Below are positions 44,532-53,000 of a stretch of 64,000 bases of DNA, one piece after another. The notes beneath the pieces are model-generated. The model saw only the letters and a program-made list of their open reading frames with translations. It was not told where the DNA came from and searched no databases. The DNA comes from an uncultured Dehalococcoidia bacterium (GTDB taxonomy: Bacteria > Chloroflexota > Dehalococcoidia > Lucifugimonadales > Lucifugimonadaceae). Made by a program: the position numbers and the translations under genes. How positions within the stretch are numbered: the first letter of the stretch is position 1; each line of letters opens with the position of its first letter. The stretch spans positions 1,488,001 to 1,552,000 of the forward strand of contig OY282385.1 in assembly GCA_958295935.1 (NCBI GenBank), read 5' to 3'.

Positions 44532-46016
44532 ATGGTCCGCTTGTGGTTCCTCAGAACAATAGCGGCCGCGATCGCCGTAGCGGTTGCGGCCGCGTGTTCA
44601 GAGGGCGGCGGAGAGGCTGCACCGACGCCTGTCATAGGTGACGAACCGGCGATAACGCGGCACATCAGCCAGGAAGACGTCGAGGCCGGCAAGTACTCCA
44701 CTGAGGAACTCCTCCAGCATGGCCGAGACATCTTCATGGCGAGCTTCAACACGCTGGACGGAGCAGGCAGGCCCGAATTGACAGGCGACGGCTCGGCTCG
44801 ACGCGCACGCATGATGCCGGACAACTTCAACCGCATCTCCGGCCCTGACGCCAACTCCTGCATGGGATGCCACAACCTGCCCGAGCTTGGCGGAGGCGGC
44901 GACAACGTTTCCAACACATTCGTCCTGGCACAAAACAACCCCTTCGTAGACTTTGACGGCGACCTCGACGAAGGAGGCCCCAACCAGACTTTGAAGACCG
45001 TGGGCAATGAACGCGGAACGGTCGGCATGTTCGGCTCAGGGTTCGTCGAGTTGCTGGCGAGGGAAATGACCCTGGATCTGCACGCCATACGAGACGATGC
45101 AATGCGGCAGGCTAGAGAATCAGGCCAGCCAGTAACCGCAAACCTCGAAACCAAAGGCGTCAGCTTCGGTGAAATTACCTGTATGCCGGACGGATCCATC
45201 GATCCATCCGCGGTCGAAGGCGTCAATGAGGATTTGATCATCAGACCCTTCAGCCAGAAGGGATCGGTGGTCTCACTGCGAGAGTTCACTAACAACGCCA
45301 CCCTCCACCACCATGGAATTACGTCCAACGATCGCACCGGCGAAAATCGAGACCCTGACTTCGACCAGCGAGTCAACGAACTAACGGTGGGAGACATAAC
45401 CGCCCTGACCCTCTTTCAGGCCACTCTCCCGGCGCCGGTAGAAGTTGCGCCCGAAACAGAGGCAGAACGAGAAGCGGCGGCGCTCGGAAGAAAACTGTTC
45501 CACTCGGTAGGATGCTCCGTTTGCCATGTGCCCGCGCTACCCCTCGCCAGCATCGAGTTCACCGAGCCAGGACCGTTCAACCCGCGCGACCCCCTGAACT
45601 CCGAAGACGATCTCAGGCCGGAAGACGTGACCGAACTCGTGAGGGTTGATCTGTCAAAATTCACAAGCGGCCTCAAGCGAGACAAAGACGGCAACTACGT
45701 CATTCCTTTGTTTTCCGACCTGAAGCGGCACGACATGGGCCCACTGCTCGACAACGAAACCCTTCCACAGGAATTGCAACGGCAGTCACCGCCGCTGGAA
45801 CGCCTCGTACCTACGGAAATGTGGCTCACCAGGAAGCTATGGGGCTTTGCATCGGAGCCGCCCTTCTTGCACCACGGCAGGGCCACCTTGATATCAGAAG
45901 CTATTGCCGCACATGGGGGTGAGGCGGAAGCGGCCCGCCGCTCCTTCCAGGCTCTATCACCCTACGAACAAGCAGCCCTGATCGAATTCCTGCAAACACT
46001 CAGGATCGAAAATTGA
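44532..46016 (+). CDS. Di-heme oxidoreductase lipoprotein (DUF1111, thiol oxidoreductase-like)
   Basis: 494 residues. Lipobox AAACSE (Cys22), so it is anchored outside the cytoplasmic membrane. Two CxxCH haem c sites: CMGCH (110-114) and CSVCH (about 335). Typical DUF1111 context: GPDANSCMGCHNLPELGGGGDNVSNTFV, GMFGSGFVELLAREM, SQKGSVVSLREFTNNATLHHHGI and RTPPLWG-like RKLWGFASEPPFLHHGRATLISEAIAAHGGEA. Probably an electron-transfer enzyme or peroxidase with a periplasm-like location. Convergent with the KDG kinase gene, single-gene unit. Confidence 0.88.
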   Translation: MVRLWFLRTIAAAIAVAVAAACSEGGGEAAPTPVIGDEPAITRHISQEDVEAGKYSTEELLQHGRDIFMASFNTLDGAGRPELTGDGSARRARMMPDNFNRISGPDANSCMGCHNLPELGGGGDNVSNTFVLAQNNPFVDFDGDLDEGGPNQTLKTVGNERGTVGMFGSGFVELLAREMTLDLHAIRDDAMRQARESGQPVTANLETKGVSFGEITCMPDGSIDPSAVEGVNEDLIIRPFSQKGSVVSLREFTNNATLHHHGITSNDRTGENRDPDFDQRVNELTVGDITALTLFQATLPAPVEVAPETEAEREAAALGRKLFHSVGCSVCHVPALPLASIEFTEPGPFNPRDPLNSEDDLRPEDVTELVRVDLSKFTSGLKRDKDGNYVIPLFSDLKRHDMGPLLDNETLPQELQRQSPPLERLVPTEMWLTRKLWGFASEPPFLHHGRATLISEAIAAHGGEAEAARRSFQALSPYEQAALIEFLQTLRIEN

Positions 46017-46043
46017 GGACAGCGGCTCCGTACCCGCCCCCCA

Positions 46044-47063
46044 TCACCTCAGCATTCTGCCGCCGCCGCCAATCGCCTGCTCAACCTCCGCCGCCGATGC
46101 CAGGCCGAAATCCCCATGGAAGGTATGAGCGACCCCTCCGGATGCGACCGCAAAATCAACAGTGCGCTGACCGTCCCAGCCCAGCAAGTTGCCGTAGATT
46201 ATCCCCGCAGCAAAGGCATCCCCACCGCCCACCCGGTCTACCATGCCGCGCAGCTCCATCACGCAACCCCGACGAAACCCCGAGCCGTCCATGTAGCAGG
46301 CCGAAACGTCGTTAGAGTCGGCGAACTTACCCCGGCGGAGCGTCAAACCCACGCGACTAAAACCGAACTGCTCCACAAGGCCCGCGATCGCCTCCTCACA
46401 AGCCTCGTGCCCCATTCCATCCCTGGACCGCGCCTTTTCAACCCTCACGTCCAGACACAGGTCGGCGTCCTCAAGCCCGCCTATCAGCATGTCCACGTTA
46501 GCCATCAATGGCCGCATAGCCTCACGGGCCTCGCCCGGACTCCACAAGGCGGAACGGTAATTGAGGTCGCAACTCACCGTCAGCCCCGCATCTTTCGCCG
46601 CACACACCGCCTCCGCGCACACCGCACGGGCCGATTCTGAAACAGCCGGGGAAATGCCGGTGAAGTGGAACCAGTCCGCCCCATTCAGAGCCGACGCCCA
46701 GTCGATATCGCCAGGACTCAACTCCGAGAAAGAACTGCCCGCGCGGTCGTAAATGACTTTGGATGAGCGGACCGAAGCCCCGGGCTCCAGGAAGTTGAGG
46801 CCCAGCCTACTTCCGCGGCGAATCACTCGGGAGGTGTCCACCCCGTACTGTCGTATGTAATTGATCGCAGCCTGACCAAGGTCGTTGTCCGGAAAAGCCG
46901 ACACGAACGCCGCATCCACCCCAAAGTGAGACAGCGCAACAGCCACGTTGCACTCGGCTCCGCCGTAGATGACGTCCAAATGGCGCGCCTGAGTGAAACG
47001 CTCATTGCGCGGCGCAGACATGCGCATCATCACTTCCCCAAACGTGATCACTTTCCTTGGCAT
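46044..47063 (-). CDS. kdgK: 2-dehydro-3-deoxygluconokinase (PfkB family)
   Basis: 339 residues. PfkB sugar kinase: VITFGEVMMRMSAP start, YGGAECNVAVALSHFG (substrate site), LNFLEPGASVRSSKVIYDRAGSSF (typical of KDG kinases), and the catalytic C-terminal DRVGGGDAFAAGIIYG with the base Asp. Phosphorylates KDG to KDPG. The KDPG aldolase gene lies 103 bases upstream on the same strand, so the two final steps of the hexuronate pathway are adjacent; uxuA, which makes KDG, is 25 kb away. Confidence 0.9.
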   Translation of the reverse strand: MPRKVITFGEVMMRMSAPRNERFTQARHLDVIYGGAECNVAVALSHFGVDAAFVSAFPDNDLGQAAINYIRQYGVDTSRVIRRGSRLGLNFLEPGASVRSSKVIYDRAGSSFSELSPGDIDWASALNGADWFHFTGISPAVSESARAVCAEAVCAAKDAGLTVSCDLNYRSALWSPGEAREAMRPLMANVDMLIGGLEDADLCLDVRVEKARSRDGMGHEACEEAIAGLVEQFGFSRVGLTLRRGKFADSNDVSACYMDGSGFRRGCVMELRGMVDRVGGGDAFAAGIIYGNLLGWDGQRTVDFAVASGGVAHTFHGDFGLASAAEVEQAIGGGGRMLR

Positions 47064-47166
47064 CTAGGCCCCTCGTTCCCCGGCGATGACCGCCCTGCAG
47101 TGTGGACAAGAATACGGACAAGCGTCTTTCACAGGCCCCGCAGTAGCAGAGCCTTGAAGCGCCCAG

Positions 47167-47856
47167 CTATTCATCCGACTTTCCCTTCCCCCTGATTTCC
47201 TCGATCAGTGAGACCGTCTCGCTGCACCGACGCCTCAACTCATCCCAATCGCGCCTGTCAACTATCTCCCGAGAGACCAGCGCCGACCCAAGACCCACTG
47301 CTACGGCCCCGGCGGCGAACCAGGGATCCAGAGATTCCCGGTCGATACCGATGCCCCCCGTAGGCATGATCGAAGACCAAGGCATCGGACCCAGCAAGTC
47401 CCTGATAAAGCCAGGCCCCCCGCTTGAATCTGCCGGAAACAGCTTGACTATCTCGCAGCCCCACTCCTCGGCAGTCGATACCTCGGACACCGTACCGCAG
47501 CCCGGAATGTAAGCTACCTTGCGCCGGTTGCAAATTCGCGCGACCGCCGGATTACCCGCCGGCCCGACAATGAAACTGGCGCCGGAGTTGATGAAAAGGG
47601 CCGCCGTACCAGGATCCAGTATCGAACCCGCTCCGAGAATCACCCCAGGCATCTCGGCCGATAAAATCCTCTGCAGCGACTCAAACACCCTCGGCGCGCC
47701 CATGCCGCGATTCGTGAACTCAAGTACACCCATACCGCCCGCAGCGCATGCCCGTGAGATAGATACCGCGCTGTCTGCGTCCGGGTCATAGAAGACAGGC
47801 GCCGCTCCGACCCTTGCTATGGCAGCATAGACCGACAGTCTATCGTGTGTTGGCAT
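47167..47856 (-). CDS. eda: 2-keto-3-deoxy-6-phosphogluconate aldolase
   Basis: 229 residues. KDPG/KHG aldolase with Glu46 (VLEFTNRG) and Schiff-base Lys138 (CEIVKLFPAD), plus GAGSILDPGTAALFINSGASFIVGP, YIPGCGTVSE and IMPTGGIGID. Cleaves KDPG to pyruvate and glyceraldehyde 3-phosphate. Upstream partner of kdgK on the same strand. The N-terminal Arg of the family (usually VPVIR) appears as APVFYDP here, a substitution worth noting since this segment contacts substrate. Confidence 0.88.
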   Translation of the reverse strand: MPTHDRLSVYAAIARVGAAPVFYDPDADSAVSISRACAAGGMGVLEFTNRGMGAPRVFESLQRILSAEMPGVILGAGSILDPGTAALFINSGASFIVGPAGNPAVARICNRRKVAYIPGCGTVSEVSTAEEWGCEIVKLFPADSSGGPGFIRDLLGPMPWSSIMPTGGIGIDRESLDPWFAAGAVAVGLGSALVSREIVDRRDWDELRRRCSETVSLIEEIRGKGKSDE

Positions 47857-48105
47857 TGGCTCGTATCATCGGCTGTATAGACGTGAGCGCAGGATGAGAG
47901 AAGCGGCCAAAGACTTTGACGCCGCGCCGGACGGAAGTGTATGCCACGCGAGCGGCTCCGAGAACCGCCGCCCTGGACTACAGGCTGCCGCCTTCCAATC
48001 CTCCTCCTAATTTCGCCGGCAGCTGCAATCTGGACCCCAACCCCGGTCAAGTAACCCGGTAACCTCGGCCTGCCGTACGAACGAGGACATCAACTCCACT
48101 CGCCG

Positions 48106-49371
48106 CTAGAGGAGAGACTCTCCGTTCAGCTTCACCACTCGGCCGCCTTGCACCACGGTGACTGCGTTGATCAGGGCCCGTATGTTCGCCGCAGGATCCC
48201 CCCGAAAGACCGCAAGATCAGCGACCTTACCCGGCTCTATGCGCCCCACCTCGTCACCCACGCGCAGGGCCGCCGCCGTATCCGCCGTATTGGCGCGAAT
48301 CGCCTTCCACGTGTCCCAACCCAACCACTCATGGAATGACCAGGCATTGGCGCCGGAGTTGGCATGGCTTGAGTACGGCATACCCATGTCCAGCCCGGCC
48401 GTAAAGCGCACGCCCGCATCATGCATACCCCGGATTGTCGCGATGTGCTCCTCCTCTGTGATCGTCACCTGCTGCATAGACCAGGGTTTCACCTGAAGGG
48501 GATTCTCAACAGCAGCTCTCGCCTCGTCCCCAAGCAGGTGATGACCTATGGTTGGATCGACCCATTGCCCATTCTCCGCCATCCTCTCCGCAACGCGAGG
48601 GTCGAACGCCAGCTTCTTGGCAGGGTCGGCATCAAGCCAACGGGCATGTATTAGATGATGGATGCCTGCATCCACACAGTTGCGAGTTCCCTCCGCAGAT
48701 AGAGTGTGAGCAACGATCTGCACGTCCATTCGCTCCGCTTCGCGGACCGCGGCGCGCAGGGTGTCCGCGTCGTACTGCGGCATACGCGGATTGGCGGTCG
48801 GGGTGAACATTCCCCCGGTGGCCATCATCTTGATAACCCGGGCGCCTAGCTTGACCTGGCGGCGGATCGCCTGAACCACCTGCTCCTTGGTGTCGGCCTC
48901 AGTACCAAAGAACCAGCAGTGGCCCGACGTTATAGTGATGGGAGTGCCGGCGCAGATGAGCCTCGGCCCGGGAATGACTCCGGACTCGATGCCCGATAGT
49001 ACGGCGAACGACACCTCATTTCGGGAGCCGATGTCCCGCACCGTCGTCGTGCCGCTCATCAGGATGCGCCGCATGGCGGTCACCGCGCGCATCAGCAGAA
49101 CGTCATTTCCCTCGGTTAGAGCCTGCTCCTGCGCGTTCGGCTCGGCCGAGCAGTGCATGTGGCAATGCGCGTCGCACAGGCCGGGCAGCAGAGATACGTC
49201 CCCAAGTTCGTAAACCTCGTACCGCGACCGCGTATCGTCGGGAAGTTGTGAAGAGGGAGCCACAGCCGATATCCGTCCAGAGTCCACGATGACGGCGTGG
49301 TCCGGCAGCCAGGCCGTGAGCTCTGCGTTGGCAACGCGGGCGGCTTTGAATACTGTGCTCTTTGCTTGCAA
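48106..49371 (-). CDS. Metal-dependent amidohydrolase (imidazolonepropionase/prolidase-like)
   Basis: 421 residues, TTG start with AGGAG about 6 nt upstream. Amidohydrolase superfamily: HxH in LCDAHCHMHC, carbamylatable Lys in VIKMMATGGM, His in IVAHTLSAEG and HHLIHARW, final Asp in FTAGLDMGMPY. The composite N/C-terminal beta domain ends GKVADLAVFRGDPAANI...VVQGGRVVKLNG. The layout matches the Xaa-Pro dipeptidase/imidazolonepropionase-like group that hydrolyses N-acyl or dipeptide-type substrates. The substrate is undetermined. Stands alone. Confidence 0.85.
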   Translation of the reverse strand: MQAKSTVFKAARVANAELTAWLPDHAVIVDSGRISAVAPSSQLPDDTRSRYEVYELGDVSLLPGLCDAHCHMHCSAEPNAQEQALTEGNDVLLMRAVTAMRRILMSGTTTVRDIGSRNEVSFAVLSGIESGVIPGPRLICAGTPITITSGHCWFFGTEADTKEQVVQAIRRQVKLGARVIKMMATGGMFTPTANPRMPQYDADTLRAAVREAERMDVQIVAHTLSAEGTRNCVDAGIHHLIHARWLDADPAKKLAFDPRVAERMAENGQWVDPTIGHHLLGDEARAAVENPLQVKPWSMQQVTITEEEHIATIRGMHDAGVRFTAGLDMGMPYSSHANSGANAWSFHEWLGWDTWKAIRANTADTAAALRVGDEVGRIEPGKVADLAVFRGDPAANIRALINAVTVVQGGRVVKLNGESLL

Positions 49372-49530
49372 GATGGCTCCTGCCGGCCGCGACCACGCAC
49401 GGCCTAGACGATGACTTCAGACCTACAGAGCCGCGAGTATTGCACAAGCGCAAACGGATGGCATCGACCCAGACAGGAACTATACACAGCCCAATGATGA
49501 CGAAACAGGCGGCCGGTTACGTGTAAAAGA

Positions 49531-49563
49531 ATCCCCGGCAGGTTCCCGCGCCCTGCCGGGGAT
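49531..49563 (-). terminator. Rho-independent terminator of pstS
   Basis: Perfect 12-bp stem ATCCCCGGCAGG / CCTGCCGGGGAT with a 9-nt loop, 33 nt past the pstS stop. On the minus strand it is followed by TCTTTTACAC, a short U-rich tract. Confidence 0.9.
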
Positions 49564-49595
49564 TGCAGAAAAAGGTGAACTTCTTCGTGCCGCCT

Positions 49596-50564
49596 CTACT
49601 GGATTGCCGCCAGCCCGGCGTCATAGTCGCTCTGAGGCAAGGCCACGTAACCCACCTCCGAAGCCAACTCCGCCGCGTTCTCGAGGTAGAACGTGATGAA
49701 CGCCTTCATCTCAGGACGCTCCAGAGATGCCCTGTTCACGTAGATGAACAGAGGGCGGGACAACGGAGAGTAACTGCCGTCGTTGATGCTCGACGAAGAC
49801 GGCGCAACGCAACCCGAACCATTGTCAACCGCGACCAGCTTCAACTTGTCCCTGTTCTCAACGTAGTAGGCGTACCCAAAGTAGCCAAGAGCATTCCGGT
49901 CACCACCTATCCCCTGCACCAAAACGTTGTCGTCCGCACTCTGCGTGTAGTCCGCACGAGACGCATCCTCCTCGCCATTGATAGCGTCCGTGAAGTAGTC
50001 GAAAGTACCCGAATCAGTGTCCGGACCATACAGCCGGATCTCACGGTCCGGCCAGCCAGCACGTATCTCGTTCCAATTGTCAACCGTGCTGCCAGGTTCC
50101 CAAAGCTTCTTCAACTCCTCAGTCGTCATGCACGTAGCAAAATCGTTGTCAGGGTTCACCATCACCGAGAGGCCGTCGAAGGCCACGCTAAGTTGGATGA
50201 ACTCGACACCGTTCTCCGCAGCCAACTCGCGCTCAGAATCCTTGATCGAACGTGAAGCGTTCGAAATTTCGGTCTCCCCCACGACGAAACGCTTGAATCC
50301 ACCACCGGTCCCGGAAATACCCACCGGTATCTGCACCCTCCCGTGAACCTTCCTGAACTCCTCAGCAACAGCCTGGCTGATCGGAAAGACCGTCGAGGAA
50401 CCGTCTATCTCGATCGTCCCAGAAAGATCCGGGACAGACTCAGAAGCAGCTGCCCCCGTGGGATCTGGATCACTGCCGCCTCCGCATGCCAGGACCGCCA
50501 TCCCAAAAATCGCGGCGGCCAGCCATAGCCGCCTGAAAATTCCCGCTCTCATTCGAAAGAACAT
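49596..50564 (-). CDS. pstS: Phosphate-binding lipoprotein (PstS)
   Basis: 322 residues. Lipoprotein signal with lipobox AVLACG, Ser/Pro/Asp linker, then the phosphate-binding fold: [65 protein letters not shown] and [14 protein letters not shown]. High-affinity capture protein of the Pst ABC system. No pstC, pstA, pstB or phoU gene follows within the window; a terminator closes the unit, so it is monocistronic. ATG 50564 is used, with ATG 50552 an alternative. A Pho-box-like array lies 84-127 bases upstream. Confidence 0.93.
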   Translation of the reverse strand: MFFRMRAGIFRRLWLAAAIFGMAVLACGGGSDPDPTGAAASESVPDLSGTIEIDGSSTVFPISQAVAEEFRKVHGRVQIPVGISGTGGGFKRFVVGETEISNASRSIKDSERELAAENGVEFIQLSVAFDGLSVMVNPDNDFATCMTTEELKKLWEPGSTVDNWNEIRAGWPDREIRLYGPDTDSGTFDYFTDAINGEEDASRADYTQSADDNVLVQGIGGDRNALGYFGYAYYVENRDKLKLVAVDNGSGCVAPSSSSINDGSYSPLSRPLFIYVNRASLERPEMKAFITFYLENAAELASEVGYVALPQSDYDAGLAAIQ

Positions 50565-50647
50565 CCTCTATGAACCCCTTATGTCACTGCCGTTCGCGCT
50601 GTACAGGCGGGCGAACGTCGTGCCCGCCAACAGGCAAGGCTGTAGCA

Positions 50648-50691
50648 GACGCGTTAATTTTCCGCTAAACGCCCATTAAGCCTTGATTAAC
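50648..50691 (-). promoter_or_regulatory. Pho-box-like array of four 11-bp direct repeats
   Basis: Reading the minus strand from 50691: GTTAATCAAGG, CTTAATGGGCG, TTTAGCGGAAA, ATTAACGCGTC, four consecutive 11-mers each with TTAR at positions 2-5. Pho boxes bound by PhoB/PhoP response regulators are 11-bp direct repeats (7-mer plus 4 bases). The location ahead of pstS fits. Confidence 0.6.
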
Positions 50692-50754
50692 CCGAAGGTG
50701 TCTTAGGGAAGCTGGAATGCCTCTACGTGAAAGTCCATTAGACATCCCGAAATA

Positions 50755-50769
50755 TGATAAACAGTATCA
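50755..50769 (+). promoter_or_regulatory. Fur/Zur-family box 1
   Basis: TGATAAACAGTATCA, a 7-1-7 inverted repeat close to the TGATAATnATTATCA consensus of Fur-family regulators. Lies 56 bases upstream of the TATAAT. Confidence 0.5.
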
Positions 50770-50825
50770 ATAGCATGCCGCCCAGCGAAATGCTTTCACT
50801 ATGCTGCATCATTACGCATTGGGTG

Positions 50826-50831
50826 TATAAT
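50826..50831 (+). promoter_or_regulatory. -10 element of the metal-binding lipoprotein promoter
   Basis: Perfect TATAAT between the two Fur/Zur-type boxes; transcription would start near 50838. No clear -35 was found 16-18 bases upstream, suggesting activation or an unusual promoter. Confidence 0.5.
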
Positions 50832-50844
50832 ACGAGTATGTTTC

Positions 50845-50859
50845 AGATACACAGTATCA
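50845..50859 (+). promoter_or_regulatory. Fur/Zur-family box 2
   Basis: AGATACACAGTATCA, 13 of 15 bases identical to box 1 and exactly 90 bp downstream of it, just past the predicted transcription start, the position expected of a repressor-binding operator. Confidence 0.5.
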
Positions 50860-50955
50860 ATTGGGGTGGCATACCTCCGCAGCTCGGCCCTCTCCGGACT
50901 GACTCTTGCGGATGTTGCCGAGGCAGCGCTCCAAGCGCTGGAACAGGAACGGAAA

Positions 50956-52071
50956 ATGCTTAAGACAACTCCCGCAAACCGCAGGATCATGGGTTCTCTG
51001 CTTTCGCTGGCCGCCTTGGCTATCCTCGCCGTAGCTTGTGGGGCGGACACAGCTCCAACGCCCACACAGCCGCCGGTGGCTGACAATCCCTCGCCGACCG
51101 TAACCGATACGCCGGCCGGACCTATCGCCGTAGTTACCACCATCTACCCGATCACGTGGCTCGCAGAACAGATCGGGGGTGACCGCGTATCGGTAGAATC
51201 CTTGGTCAAGCCGGGAGTGGATGCCCATGACTTTGAGCCCACCCCCGGTGACCTCCTGACACTCTCCCGGGCGGATGTCTTCATATACAACCACTCATCG
51301 TTCGAAACATGGGCGCTCGACGCGCTGAATAACATCGAAAACAATCCCCCCATCGCGATTCAGGCGGCCGACTTGCCCGAGGATATCGAGATTGAGCACG
51401 GCCACGATGATGAGGAAGAGGATCACGACGAAGCCGGGGAAGAACACGGTGATGAGGAAGAAGAACACGACGAAGCCGGGGAAGAACACGGTGATGAGGA
51501 AGAAGAACACGACGAAGCCGGGGAAGAGCACGGTGAGGAAGCCGTAGACCCGCACGTCTGGCTCGACCCCACACAGGCTGTCAGTATGGTCCGCCGCATT
51601 CAGGAAGGGTTTACAAACGCCGATCCAGCCGGCGCGGCAGTGTACAAAAGCAACGCAGACGCACTTGCAGTGAGGCTAAATGACCTGGATGGCCAGTTCC
51701 AGGACGCGCTCGAGTCCTGCCGCAGCGATCACGTCGTCGTCTCGCACTTGGCATACGGCCACCTCGCCGAGCGGTATGGATTAGAGCAGATCGGGCTGGC
51801 AGGTCTCTCAGCCGAGTTCGAGTCCGGGCCTCGGCGCATAGCGGAAATTGTCGACCGAATGGAAGAGCTTGGCATCAAGTACATACTTGAAGAACCGGTA
51901 TCAGGTTCTGGCCTTAGCGATACTGTCGCGGCAGAAGCCGGCGCACAGACCTTGACACTTCACCCCATGGAGTCATTGACCCCGGATGAGGTCGCAGCCG
52001 GAGAAGACTACTTCTCGATCATGGACAAGAACATCGAAACCCTGAAACTGGCGCTCGAATGCACACCCTAG
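50956..52071 (+). CDS. znuA: ZnuA/TroA-type metal-binding lipoprotein with His/Glu/Asp repeats
   Basis: 371 residues from ATG 50956, preceded by AGGAACGGAA; an in-frame GTG at 50866 would put 30 residues before the signal peptide. Lipobox AVACGA, Pro/Thr linker, then the cluster A-1 metal-binding fold: VVTTIYPITWLAEQIGGDRVSVESLVKPGVDAHDFEPTPGDLLTLSRADVFIYN (first His), VDPHVWLDPTQA (second His), VSHLAYGHLAERYGL (third). A central loop (about 150-195) is an acidic His-rich tandem repeat, the zinc/manganese-capturing loop typical of ZnuA. No permease or ATPase follows. The predicted Zur-type operators upstream support zinc. Confidence 0.9.
   Translation: MLKTTPANRRIMGSLLSLAALAILAVACGADTAPTPTQPPVADNPSPTVTDTPAGPIAVVTTIYPITWLAEQIGGDRVSVESLVKPGVDAHDFEPTPGDLLTLSRADVFIYNHSSFETWALDALNNIENNPPIAIQAADLPEDIEIEHGHDDEEEDHDEAGEEHGDEEEEHDEAGEEHGDEEEEHDEAGEEHGEEAVDPHVWLDPTQAVSMVRRIQEGFTNADPAGAAVYKSNADALAVRLNDLDGQFQDALESCRSDHVVVSHLAYGHLAERYGLEQIGLAGLSAEFESGPRRIAEIVDRMEELGIKYILEEPVSGSGLSDTVAAEAGAQTLTLHPMESLTPDEVAAGEDYFSIMDKNIETLKLALECTP
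51406..51543 (+). repeat. 42-bp tandem repeat in the metal-binding loop of the ZnuA-like gene
   Basis: Two exact 42-bp units (51424-51465 and 51466-51507) followed by a partial third and preceded by a partial one, encoding 14-residue units HDEAGEEHGDEEEE. In frame, so copy number changes alter the loop length without breaking the gene. Confidence 0.9.
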
Positions 52072-52125
52072 CGGCAAACTTCCGGCAGCCTCGCTAGCGC
52101 ATCCGGAGCGTACCCTGCGACCCTC

Positions 52126-52860
52126 ATGACCTCAGCAAATCTGGAAGGACGGACCGCTATCGTCACCGGCGCCGGGCGCGGCATAGGGCGAGCCATCGCT
52201 CTACGCTATTCCCGCGCCGGGGCAGCCGTAGCGGTCGCAGCCCGCTCCGAAGACCAGATCGAGGCAGTGGCCGCACAGATCAACGCTATCGGAGGCCAGG
52301 CTCTCCCCGTCCGGTGTGACGTAACGTGTGAAAACGACGTCGCCAGGCTCGTCGAAGCCGCCATCGAGCAGTTCGGACGGATCGACGTCCTTGTAAACAA
52401 CGCAGGGGTGAATATACCCCCGATCGACTCAGTGCACGTCGACCCTGCCGACTGGCGCAAAATCATCGAGGTCAACCTCACAGGGGCCTTCCTTTGCGCC
52501 CGCGCCGCATTGCCGCACATGATCGACAAACGCAGCGGCGCGATCCTCAACATTTCGAGCTCCGGGGGGCGGCTGGGCGCCGCCGGAAGAGGACCCTATC
52601 GGGCATCCAAAGCCGCCCTGATCAACTTTACTGAGACGCTAGCCGCCGAAGTCTCCACCAAGGGGATCAGGGTCGTATGCCTCTGCCCTGGCGGCGTAGA
52701 TACCGATATGATGCGAGAAATCGGCATGGGACGCGGCAGGAATCTGATGACGCCCGATCAATTCGCAGAAGTAGCGGCCTACGTCGTCAGCGATCAGGCG
52801 GCCGTTCTGAACGGAGCGGCCATCGACGTACCGGGCCCGGCCAACACCCTGCTCGGCTGA
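52126..52860 (+). CDS. Short-chain dehydrogenase/reductase
   Basis: 244 residues. Classical SDR: cofactor motif TGAGRGIG (14-21), NNAG (91-94), Asn117 in VNLTG, catalytic Ser144-146 region (NISSSGG), Tyr158 and Lys162 in GPYRASKAAL. The motif order and Arg40/Ser41 after beta2 (VAARSED) suggest NADP(H). Resembles 3-oxoacyl-ACP reductase or sugar/alcohol dehydrogenases; the substrate is not readable. It starts 54 bases after the metal-binding lipoprotein and could be cotranscribed with it. Confidence 0.88.
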   Translation: MTSANLEGRTAIVTGAGRGIGRAIALRYSRAGAAVAVAARSEDQIEAVAAQINAIGGQALPVRCDVTCENDVARLVEAAIEQFGRIDVLVNNAGVNIPPIDSVHVDPADWRKIIEVNLTGAFLCARAALPHMIDKRSGAILNISSSGGRLGAAGRGPYRASKAALINFTETLAAEVSTKGIRVVCLCPGGVDTDMMREIGMGRGRNLMTPDQFAEVAAYVVSDQAAVLNGAAIDVPGPANTLLG

Positions 52861-53000
52861 GTCGCACACCCCGCAGGTCACGGCGGAGCGCGCGTACGCA
52901 CCTTGCAGCAGCGACGGCAGGCATCTGCATAGTCTGGATCGCATTGGTAGCCCTAGGCGCGTACCGTCCTTCCAGCAGCGGCAGCAAGCATATACGTCGT

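Noticed and set aside
51406-51543. Tandem repeat considered as a CRISPR or variable-number intergenic repeat
   Set aside because: It is entirely inside an open reading frame, in frame (42 bp), and encodes the metal-binding loop expected for ZnuA proteins.
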